A stretch of DNA of 64,000 nucleotides from JBHHUI01 sp965248775. Lineage in GTDB: Bacteria > Chloroflexota > Anaerolineae > Anaerolineales > JBHHUI01. The stretch is taken from NCBI GenBank assembly GCA_965248775.1, contig OZ252150.1:3782001-3846000 (forward strand), given 5' to 3'. How positions within the stretch are numbered: the first letter of the stretch is position 1; every line of letters starts with the position of its first letter. The notes below the pieces were generated by a model. It was not told the origin of the DNA. It ran no database searches and saw nothing but the letters and a program-made list of their open reading frames with translations. Positions 1 through 7,824 of the stretch are shown one piece after another. The position numbers were made by a program, and so were the translations under genes.

Positions 1-2
1 TC

Positions 3-236
3 TCCAGAGAAGTACTGACCGGCCAGGCGCTCGCCGGCGAGCAGGCCACAGGCAGCCAGCCCGCCGCCAAAGTCTCGATCTCGACCGGGTTCGCGGCCTT
101 GCTCGCGCCGGCGCTGGGAACCATGGCTGCACTGGCGCTCGTCGTGTTCCGCCGCCGACTTGCCCGCGCGTTGACGTCCCGCCGCCGCATATTGCATGGC
201 GCGCGTACATCCACAATCCTCGTTCTCATCTTTTGA
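3..236 (+). CDS. C-terminal end of a membrane-anchored surface protein (5' end outside window)
   Basis: The frame is open from the window edge to a TGA at 234-236. It encodes a Ser/Thr/Gly-rich stretch, a hydrophobic segment (about residues 30-52, AALLAPALGTMAALALVVF) and an Arg-rich tail. That is the layout of a C-terminal membrane anchor on an extracellular protein. No sortase motif is visible. The last residues before the stop (TSTILVLIF) are hydrophobic again and lie in the same frame as the next gene, so they could be the start of that gene's signal peptide interrupted by TGA. Without the upstream sequence the family cannot be named. Confidence 0.45.
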   Translation, partial: SREVLTGQALAGEQATGSQPAAKVSISTGFAALLAPALGTMAALALVVFRRRLARALTSRRRILHGARTSTILVLIF

Positions 237-3200
237 TTGCTGGCCCCCCCACCAGTCGTCGCCGAGCGCAGCCGGCGCGCAGTTCCGGCGCCCCGCTTGC
301 AGGGCGCTGCCTCCATCGGCGACTTTGTCTGGCAAGATTTTAATGAAAACGGCATTCAGGATGGAGAGGAGCCGGGCCTGCCAGCCGTAACCGTGCGGCT
401 ACACGATAGCGCCGGCGATGGTTTCTACAGTTTCAGCGCTGTCGCCGCCGGTGACTACTTTATCGAATTTGTGCCGCCCGGCGGATTTAGATTCAGTCCG
501 CAGGACGAGGGCGATGATGCGATCGACAGCGACCCCGATCAGGCCACTGGGCAAACCATCGTCTTCTCAGTTGGTGCAGGCGCAAGCGCGCAGACCTGGG
601 ACGCCGGCCTGTATCGGGAACCCCGTCGTCCGACGCCGACATATTACTACACACCGACTCCGACTTCCACGGCCACGCCCACGCTGCCGCAGCCAATCGA
701 AGTAACGACGCCGCCGTTGGAAGACGAGCCAACGCCAACACCCACGCCCACGCACCCGCCAGCAGAGGAAATTCCTAAAGAATCGACGACGCACACACGC
801 GGCGATAGCCGCGAAACGTCTATAGCGACCGGCGACCCCATCAGCGCTGCCACCGGCGAATACTATTTCGACATGGCCCTGTTCGACCTCGGCGGGCCAC
901 TACCGCTGGACTTCGGCTTGTATTATGGCTCACAGGCAAACTCCAAACGTTGGGCCGACGGCATACCGAGCCGATTTTTCGGAAATCAGCGCTTCACGCT
1001 GACCCAGGCAAAAGTCCTTGATCCGGACGCCATCTTCATCGAATATGGCCTCGCGCAAGAGATCGGATTTCACCCGACCGCCGACGGCTGGGAAGCTTAC
1101 GACCTAGAGGGGATTCGCTATCAACTGCGACAGACGCGCGACTATTTCTATTTCCTCGATCCGCTGCAGGAGCGCGTCTATGTCTTCGGTGTGTCATACG
1201 AAGATGACACAATTCTCATAGCACATCTCTTCTACGTTCTGGACCGCAATGGCAACACATTGACCTACGAATATCCGCGCACCGGATCGGACATCTTTAT
1301 CCGCGGTCCGGACCGCGTCTCCGACGGACTGGGCCGGGAGTTGCTCTTTTCGTACGAGGTCATGACGACCGACCCTGACTTAAACTTCCCCTTCCTGACC
1401 GCCGTGTCAGACCAGGCCGGCCGGACGTGGTCTTTCAGCTACGACGTTTCACCGCAAGATAATCTGGATGCCTTTACCTACACTGACGACGGCGTCACCC
1501 TGCGGGCTATCAGCGACCCGTTGGGCGATACGACCACTTTCCAATATGCCAACCAAGACCTGATTGTTGCTGTGAATCGGCCGGCCGGCAACACGCCCTA
1601 CACGCAGGCCTACAATCCCGCTTACTACCACTATGGCAGCGTGTCCACCCAAACCGATGCCTACGGCAACGAGACGCGCCTCACGCCGGACGACTTCGAA
1701 ACGTATACGGCGATCAACGAAAACAATGGGAACCCGGTCGGCGTGCGCGTGACCACCGCGGAGAGCCAATTCACCATCGCTTATCCGGATGGCGCAACGC
1801 GCACCTTCCAGCACGACCGCGAGTTGCGCGTGGTCAGCGCGCTGACCGATCCGGCCGGCAACACCATCGACTTCGAATCCGATGCCACCCACGACCGCAT
1901 CACCGCTGTCACAGACCGGCTGGGCGATACCACCCGCTACACATACCATCCAGAAACCGGAAAAATAGCCTCTATCACTGACGCACGCGCGGGTGTGCTG
2001 CGTTTCACTTTTACGCCGCAGCAGCAGACATTCACCAACCCCGACAACGGCGAGCAGATCACGTTCACGTTCCACGATCTCACCCGCGTGGATTACCCCG
2101 ACAGCAGCGCCGAAGAACTCACGCGCGACGCGCGCGGCAACGTAAGCACCTGGATAGGCCGCATGGGCGAAGCCTGGCAGTTCACTTATGACGCGCGCGG
2201 CCAGGTGTTGGCCTTAGCCGACCCGGCGAGTGCCGCGCGTACCTTCATATACAACGACGATGGTACCCTGGCTTCCAGCACAGAAACCGGCCTGGGGATC
2301 ACGACCTATGAGTACGATGAAGCCAAAAATCTGGTGCGCTACAACTTCCCGGACGCAACAACGCTACAAATCGATTACGACTTGCTGGGTCGCGTGACCG
2401 CCGTCACCGACCAACTTGGGCATACTTATTCCTATCGCTATGACGCCAACGGGAATCCGGTTGTGGTGATAACCCCGCTCGGCCAGGTTGCAGATTACAG
2501 CTACGACCTGCTGGATCGCCTGACACAGATCACCGACCTGCGCGGCCAGACTTCCACCGCAACCTACGATGCGGTGGGCCGCCTGACTGTTTTCAGCGAT
2601 CCGAACGGAAACGAGATCGGCTTTGACTACGACCCGCGCGGCTGGTTGACAAGCATGACCGACGGCGGCGGCAATGTCTGGCGCACATCCTATGACGACG
2701 AAGGCGTGCTCTCCGGCCTGACGGCGCCGCTCGGCCAGACCACGTCCTTCCAATCAGATGAACTCGGCAACATCACGCAGATCGTCGACGGGTTGGGGAA
2801 CACCTCGACGGTAGCCTACGACAGCGCCAGCCGACCGACGGCGATTACGGACGCACTCGGACACACGGTGGCCTTTGCGTATGACGCCTGGGGTTTGCCG
2901 CGCAGCCTGAGCTGGCCGGTCCTCGGCGACGCCAGCTTCCAGTGGAGCGCGTTGGGCAATCTGACCCAGGTCACGGATCTGAACGGACAAGACTGGCGCT
3001 TCGACTATGCCGGCGGGAACCGAATTTCAGACATTACCGATCCGCTCGGCAACGCGTGGAACTATATCCATGACGAGCAAGGGAGAATCATAGAAGTTGT
3101 GCATCCCACCGGCGAGGTGGAACTGCGCTCCTTCGATGCGGTCGACAACCTGACGCGCCAAACCATTTCGGACGGCACGGATCTGCGCTACAGCTACGAT

Positions 3201-4910
3201 TCGCTCAGCCGGCTGACAGAGACAAACGGCCTGCGCCTGCGCTACGATGACGAGAGCGCCATTGTGAATTCTGAGGTGAACGAGGTGGACTTTGGCGCAA
3301 CCTACGACGCCGGCGGACGCATCGAGACTGTGTCGTATGCCGATGGTGCTTTCGAAGTCACCTACATGTACGATGCGCGCGATCTGCTCATCCGAGTGCA
3401 AGACAGCCTGACCGCGACGCAGCTGAGCTTCATTTACGACGACAACGGGCAGCTTGTCGACGTGCAGCGCTCGAATGGCGTCGACACAGCCCTCTCTTGG
3501 GACGCAGCCTGCCAGCTTACGCGCATCCAAGACGGCGCCATTGCCGACCAGCAATATACCCTGAATGCGGTCGGGGCCCTCACCGAGGTGCTGCTCGACG
3601 TACCGTTGCAACCGGCCGACGCGCTGACGGCGCGCAGTGACGCCTTCACCCACGACGAGGCCTCACAGATCAGCTCGCCGGGCTACGCATACGACGGCCG
3701 CGGGCGACAGATCAGTGCGCCCGCGCAGACCTACACCTGGGATGGCGCCGACCGGCTCAAAGGCAGCGGGGCAGCTACGCTGACCTACAACGGGCTGGGC
3801 GACCTGACGGCGCGTACCGGCAACGACGAGGCCACGACGAATTATTACTACAACTACGCGCTCGTGTTGCAGCCGATTGTCGCCGAGCAAAATGGATCCA
3901 GTGGGGCATTCGAGCGCTTCTACATCTGGACTCCAGACGGCAGCCTGCTATACGCCATCGACGCCGCCCAGAAAAATGCGGTCAATTTCTACCACTTCGA
4001 CCGCAGCGGCTCTACGCTTTTCCTGACGGACGCGGCGGGCGCGGTCGTAGACGAATACTCCTACAGCCCCTATGGCTTGCAACTGGCTCACAACGGCGAC
4101 GCCGCGCAGCCCTTTACCTGGGCCGGCCAACTCGGCGTTCGGCAGGAGAATGACAGCGGTCTCTACCACATGCGCGCTAGATACTACGATGCCGTCAGTG
4201 GCCACTTTCTGAGCCGCGACCCGCTCTGGCCGAACGTGGTCAGCCCGCTCGAACTCAATCCGTACGCCTACGCCGCGCGCGACCCGATCAACAACCTGGA
4301 CCCGACCGGGACTATACTGGACCCGCTGCGCTGGCTCGCTATCGCTTTCGACGTAACATGGGCATACTTTTCACGCGCGGAAGACGCCGCGCTGCGGGTC
4401 GGCATTGGGCCGGAACCGGCGGGGAATTCCGTGAGCAACCGCGCAGCGGACGGCAAACCCCCGGATACCCCCGGCTCTGCATCCGATGAAAATGCCGCCA
4501 GACTGCGCCACGATAGGCTGGCCCAGTACAAAACCCTAAACTCAATTCGCAGCGTGCTACACTGGCTCAACAAGCCCCTGAATATCGCCAAGGGGTCGTT
4601 TCTCAATCGTTTATTCAAGATTACACATCTTGCCTATGGCACCCATTTTAAAATCAGCACCCGGTTGCTAAACGTTTCCAAAACGACGACGGCACTCCGG
4701 GCGATTACGGTGTTCAGGGTGGCAGGCAAAGTAGCGCCGTGGGCAGTAATCGCCGAGGGGGCGCTCTCATGGAAACAAGTCTACGATCATAGTCAACTGA
4801 CGCCCGCGCAGATATCCAGCCTTGTCGGCCGGAATAACAGCTCCAATAACCCGATTACAATAGTAGGAGTTAAGATCGGACGCTGGATCGGGGACTGGTG
4901 GTACGATTGA
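237..4910 (+). CDS. Rhs/YD-repeat protein with N-terminal SdrD B-like domain and unknown C-terminal domain
   Basis: This 1557-residue protein starts, as read, at TTG 237, directly after a stop codon and with no clear ribosome site. Residues about 25-125 form a Cna/SdrD B-like domain (GDFVWQDFNENGIQDGEEPG, ending WDAGLYR). The domain seems to lack about 14 residues between HDSAGDG and FYSFS. A Thr/Pro-rich linker (about 130-180) follows, then an Rhs shell with many YD repeats (YDANGN, YDALGR-like units). The Rhs core boundary is near residues 1285-1360 (YHMRARYYDAVSGHFLSRDP, ending NNLDPTG). The last ~195 residues after DPTG are the variable tip, a toxin in many family members; I do not recognise this one, and no evident immunity gene follows. 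Expected location is the cell surface or secreted. The family call is firm; the start and the tip function are not. Confidence 0.85.
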   Translation: MLAPPPVVAERSRRAVPAPRLQGAASIGDFVWQDFNENGIQDGEEPGLPAVTVRLHDSAGDGFYSFSAVAAGDYFIEFVPPGGFRFSPQDEGDDAIDSDPDQATGQTIVFSVGAGASAQTWDAGLYREPRRPTPTYYYTPTPTSTATPTLPQPIEVTTPPLEDEPTPTPTPTHPPAEEIPKESTTHTRGDSRETSIATGDPISAATGEYYFDMALFDLGGPLPLDFGLYYGSQANSKRWADGIPSRFFGNQRFTLTQAKVLDPDAIFIEYGLAQEIGFHPTADGWEAYDLEGIRYQLRQTRDYFYFLDPLQERVYVFGVSYEDDTILIAHLFYVLDRNGNTLTYEYPRTGSDIFIRGPDRVSDGLGRELLFSYEVMTTDPDLNFPFLTAVSDQAGRTWSFSYDVSPQDNLDAFTYTDDGVTLRAISDPLGDTTTFQYANQDLIVAVNRPAGNTPYTQAYNPAYYHYGSVSTQTDAYGNETRLTPDDFETYTAINENNGNPVGVRVTTAESQFTIAYPDGATRTFQHDRELRVVSALTDPAGNTIDFESDATHDRITAVTDRLGDTTRYTYHPETGKIASITDARAGVLRFTFTPQQQTFTNPDNGEQITFTFHDLTRVDYPDSSAEELTRDARGNVSTWIGRMGEAWQFTYDARGQVLALADPASAARTFIYNDDGTLASSTETGLGITTYEYDEAKNLVRYNFPDATTLQIDYDLLGRVTAVTDQLGHTYSYRYDANGNPVVVITPLGQVADYSYDLLDRLTQITDLRGQTSTATYDAVGRLTVFSDPNGNEIGFDYDPRGWLTSMTDGGGNVWRTSYDDEGVLSGLTAPLGQTTSFQSDELGNITQIVDGLGNTSTVAYDSASRPTAITDALGHTVAFAYDAWGLPRSLSWPVLGDASFQWSALGNLTQVTDLNGQDWRFDYAGGNRISDITDPLGNAWNYIHDEQGRIIEVVHPTGEVELRSFDAVDNLTRQTISDGTDLRYSYDSLSRLTETNGLRLRYDDESAIVNSEVNEVDFGATYDAGGRIETVSYADGAFEVTYMYDARDLLIRVQDSLTATQLSFIYDDNGQLVDVQRSNGVDTALSWDAACQLTRIQDGAIADQQYTLNAVGALTEVLLDVPLQPADALTARSDAFTHDEASQISSPGYAYDGRGRQISAPAQTYTWDGADRLKGSGAATLTYNGLGDLTARTGNDEATTNYYYNYALVLQPIVAEQNGSSGAFERFYIWTPDGSLLYAIDAAQKNAVNFYHFDRSGSTLFLTDAAGAVVDEYSYSPYGLQLAHNGDAAQPFTWAGQLGVRQENDSGLYHMRARYYDAVSGHFLSRDPLWPNVVSPLELNPYAYAARDPINNLDPTGTILDPLRWLAIAFDVTWAYFSRAEDAALRVGIGPEPAGNSVSNRAADGKPPDTPGSASDENAARLRHDRLAQYKTLNSIRSVLHWLNKPLNIAKGSFLNRLFKITHLAYGTHFKISTRLLNVSKTTTALRAITVFRVAGKVAPWAVIAEGALSWKQVYDHSQLTPAQISSLVGRNNSSNNPITIVGVKIGRWIGDWWYD

Positions 4911-5026
4911 TTAACAAGCGCCAACTTTCTGTGCAACGCCCGCCCGCACGGCGACAATGAGCTGTATATGATGAACGCCGCGTGCGCCAGCCTGGCCGAA
5001 GGGTGCGGGTCGAGTGCGCGAACCAC

Positions 5027-5049
5027 AGCCGTGATTCTTCACGGCTTTT
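5027..5049 (+). terminator. Probable rho-independent terminator after the Rhs gene
   Basis: A perfect 8-bp stem, AGCCGTGA / TCACGGCT, with a TTCT loop is followed by a short T run. It lies about 120 bp after the Rhs stop codon. Confidence 0.6.
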
Positions 5050-5166
5050 GAACATCGTCTTAATTGGAAGTACCGACGGGGAGTAAAGGTCTGGCGTTGG
5101 GTTACCGCCTCTCATCAGGGTATCGGGTAATATAGACAGCACGAAATACATGCTCTGGAGAACAGC

Positions 5167-5535
5167 TTGGGTTCACATCCTGTAAATTTAGCCGTCCGGC
5201 TTGTGCTTGAGTTGGCGGCACTCATCGCCATGGGCGCGTGGGGCTGGCAGCTAACTGATGGCTGGCTCCGGTTTGTGCTGGCGCTCGCGATCCCGATTGG
5301 CGCTGCGGTTCTGTGGGGTACATTCGCCGTGCCGAATGATCCCAGCCGTTCGGGACGCGCGCCGATTGTGACTCCCGGTATCATTCGCCTGGTTCTCGAA
5401 TTGGCGGTGTTCGGCTTCGGGACTTGGGCTTTGCTTCAAATCGGGCTGGATAGATTGGCCTGGATCATGAGCACGATCGTCGTCGTCCATTACATCGTTT
5501 CGTACGACCGCATCTTGTGGCTTGTTCGGCATTGA
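5167..5535 (+). CDS. YrdB-family (DUF2568-type) membrane protein
   Basis: This 122-residue protein has four hydrophobic segments. The middle motif LWGTFAVPNDPSRSG, flanked by two RLVLELAxF-type helices, is typical of the YrdB/DUF2568 family of small inner-membrane proteins of unknown role. Start TTG 5167 is chosen because GGAG at 5157-5160 sits six bases upstream and no in-frame ATG is near. It follows the Rhs gene and its terminator, so it is probably transcribed on its own. It does not resemble an Rhs immunity protein, although its position would fit one. Confidence 0.7.
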   Translation: MGSHPVNLAVRLVLELAALIAMGAWGWQLTDGWLRFVLALAIPIGAAVLWGTFAVPNDPSRSGRAPIVTPGIIRLVLELAVFGFGTWALLQIGLDRLAWIMSTIVVVHYIVSYDRILWLVRH

Positions 5536-5914
5536 GGGCAGGCAACCTCTAACCTCACTTCTTCGCACAGCAGCGGCGGCGGAGTCAGCCTCCCGCCGCA
5601 ATCATATCCTGATAAGCATCGAATGCCGGTTTGCGGCTCCTAATTGATATCACAAATGGAATCGGAATAATCAGTAGATCATGAAAGCTCCGCCTGGATT
5701 TGCACAGTCCCGTGGACTGCACGGGGCAATCCGGGCGTGGATCAGGGGGGTGCAATTCCCCCAGAGCGGTTTTTGTGATCTACTGCTAATCTATCTATGT
5801 TATCTTGAAAATCATACCCACATGTTATTAACGAACATCTAGATGTTTCGCATATGGGCATCATATTAAATTTTAGAATTGCCGGCGCTATTCAGTAGAT
5901 TTAATATCTTCGCA
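5536..5914. other. Non-coding stretch carrying a small inverted-repeat element
   Basis: There is no convincing gene between the YrdB-like gene and the IS1182 element. Apart from the element at 5672-5785, a single further CAGTAGAT occurs at 5892-5899. The sequence near 5800-5900 is AT-rich compared with its surroundings. Confidence 0.5.
5672..5785. repeat. MITE-like 114-bp element with 10-bp terminal inverted repeats
   Basis: The ends are CAGTAGATCA (5672-5681) and TGATCTACTG (5776-5785), exact inverted copies. The interior is non-coding and holds a GGGGG/CCCCC hairpin near 5745-5762. No clear target duplication is visible. The motif CAGTAGATCAC appears once more at about 7520, beyond the IS element. 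Confidence 0.4.
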
Positions 5915-7508
5915 CTAGCAGTTTGTCGGAGAGCAACCTGAGATAGCGAAATCGGTGATAATCTACGGGCATGGCTAGAAAATTCAAGAAACCCAATTAC
6001 GAAGTGATGCTCAAACAGACAATCAGTCTGGAAGAAGCCCTGCCATCCAATCATTTGGCACGATTTGTGGTGGATGTTATCGCCCAGTTGGATTTGGGTA
6101 TGATCTATGCACAATATGCACCGACGGGTGGTCAACCTATTGCGCCAGAGATCCTGTTGGGATTGCTCTTCTATGGTTATGCCAACGGGGTGTTCAGTTC
6201 TCGTAAGATTGAGAAAGCCACCTATGAGAGTATCCCATTCCGCTATATTGCCAGTGGGCTGCATCCTGACCACGACACAATTGCCAACTTTCGCAAAACC
6301 TTTCTGGCTGCGATCCAAGAGTTATTTGTGCAGATCTTGCTCCTGGCCCAAGTTGCTGAGGTGCTGAAGTTGGGTAATATCAGTCTGGATGGTAGCAAGG
6401 TGCATGCTGATGCATCCAAGAGCAAAGCGGTCAGTTACAAGCGTCTGATAAAACTAGAGACCCAACTGCGCCAGGAAGTGAACAAACTCTTCGAACTCGG
6501 TGAGCAAGCTGATCAGGGTGATCTCCAGTTGCCGGAAGGGCTCGTCATTGAAGACGAAATTGCCATTCGCAAGAAACGTTTGGCAAATCTGGCAGAAGCC
6601 AAAGCCGTCTTAGAAGCCCGTGCGCAGGAACGATATGCAGCCGAGAGGGCTGAATACGAAGCCAAACAGCGTGAGCGGGAAGAAAAGTCTCGCAAAACTG
6701 GGCATAAACCCCGAGGTCGCAAACCGAAACCACCGCAGCCGGGACCACGGGACAAAGATCAGTACAACTTCACTGATCCGGACTCTCGCATCATGAAAAA
6801 CAGCACCAATAATGGCTTCGACCAGCATTACAACGTTCAAGTTGCTGTGGAGCAGGAGAGCCTCTTGATTGTGGCGCCTTCACTTTCGAACCATCCGAAT
6901 GACAAAAAAGAAGCTGAGCCAACCCTGGATGCCATCTCTCCAAAAGTAGGCAAACCAAAGGCTGCCGCTTTGGATTATGGATATTTCAGCAAAGCGAACA
7001 TCGCAGCACTTGAGAAGCTTGGCATTGATCCTTACATTGCTACCGGTCGCGAACCTCACCACAAAAGCTGGCGTACCTTCTTTGAACAAATGCCTGCTCC
7101 GCCACCGGAAGATGCCAGTCCGAAAGTCAAGATGGCTTACAAACTACAAACCGAAATCGGCAAAGCCAGCTACCGTTTACGCAAATGCACAGTGGAACCC
7201 GTCATTGGTATCATCAAGGAAGTCCTGGGCTTCCGCCAGTTTTCTCTGCGCGGCCTGCTGGCAGCAGCCGGGGAATGGTGTCTGGTCTGCCTAGCGTTCA
7301 ACCTCAAACGCATGCACACCCTCTACCAAGCAAAGGGTTTGCTTTAGCCGGGGCTGCTTTGGCGCGCCTGCTACTCGCTGAGAGAAGGTGGTTTGCCCTC
7401 CATGAAATGCACACTGTTTTACGCTTGTTTTGTCGCAATCAACTGCTCATTTTGCCCTGTAGGGCTATTCATGTTGTAAAAGTACTTGTCTCTCCGACAA
7501 ACTGCTAG
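5915..7508 (+). mobile_element. IS1182-type insertion sequence, copy 1
   Basis: The ends are inverted repeats (AGCAGTTTGTCGGAGAG and its complement), with CTAG at both borders (5915-5918 and 7505-7508). The span of 1594 bp including both CTAGs is identical in length to copy 2 at 30818-32411. CTAG is best read as the 4-bp target duplication, because removing copy 2 with one CTAG repairs a gene. One intact transposase gene lies inside. This copy sits in non-coding sequence. Confidence 0.9.
5971..7347 (+). CDS. IS1182-family transposase (copy 1)
   Basis: This 458-residue DDE transposase starts at ATG 5971, just inside the left inverted repeat. The N-terminal DUF772-type domain (about 15-110) contains IAPEILLGLLFYGYANGVFS and the motif HDTIANFRKTF. 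The catalytic part has DGSKVHADASK (about residue 145), LDYGYFSKANI (about 335) and the C-terminal VEPVIGIIKEVLGFRQF. A charged central helix (about 195-270) matches the family insertion. It differs from the second copy at only a few residues, for example FLAAIQ here and FLAEIQ there. Full length and intact, so probably active or recently active. Confidence 0.93.
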   Translation: MARKFKKPNYEVMLKQTISLEEALPSNHLARFVVDVIAQLDLGMIYAQYAPTGGQPIAPEILLGLLFYGYANGVFSSRKIEKATYESIPFRYIASGLHPDHDTIANFRKTFLAAIQELFVQILLLAQVAEVLKLGNISLDGSKVHADASKSKAVSYKRLIKLETQLRQEVNKLFELGEQADQGDLQLPEGLVIEDEIAIRKKRLANLAEAKAVLEARAQERYAAERAEYEAKQREREEKSRKTGHKPRGRKPKPPQPGPRDKDQYNFTDPDSRIMKNSTNNGFDQHYNVQVAVEQESLLIVAPSLSNHPNDKKEAEPTLDAISPKVGKPKAAALDYGYFSKANIAALEKLGIDPYIATGREPHHKSWRTFFEQMPAPPPEDASPKVKMAYKLQTEIGKASYRLRKCTVEPVIGIIKEVLGFRQFSLRGLLAAAGEWCLVCLAFNLKRMHTLYQAKGLL

Positions 7509-7824
7509 TCGAGTATTGTCAGTAGATCACGAATTTCAAGCCCACTGTCACATTCAGTCGCATCGGCTCCCAGTCGCGGATACCGATGCAGCCCAGTACC
7601 GAACGTACTGGGTCGGTATGTGCACAACGTGAAGTGCGCACGTCATTTCCCAGCCACGGCTGGACGTGGTGCGGCACTGTGCAGGACTGGACGCGGGGAC
7701 ATGGTACGTCACTCTTCGGGACACGGTCTGGGACGTGAGTGGGATAGAATGGCATGCTCTTAATTTGAACGAGTCGTATCATATTAGCGACTTCTTCCAA
7801 CCAACCGCTTTGGAGAGTGTTGAA
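7509..7824. other. Non-coding stretch upstream of the lipoprotein gene
   Basis: No gene is supported here. It contains a perfect 8-bp hairpin, CCCAGTAC / GTACTGGG, at about 7592-7612, followed by TCGGTAT. A related hairpin plus the same tail occurs near 24414-24445, so this may be a dispersed element. The promoter of the lipoprotein gene should lie in the last ~150 bases, but I could not assign it. Confidence 0.4.

Noticed and set aside
1449..3653. Long minus-strand open frames inside the Rhs gene.
   Set aside because: They mirror the regular YD-repeat codons and have no independent start signals or domains.
4911..5026. Short frame reading HGDNELYMMNAACASLAEGC after the Rhs gene, possibly an old alternative Rhs tip.
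   Set aside because: Too short to support; no start, no ribosome site and no boundary motif.
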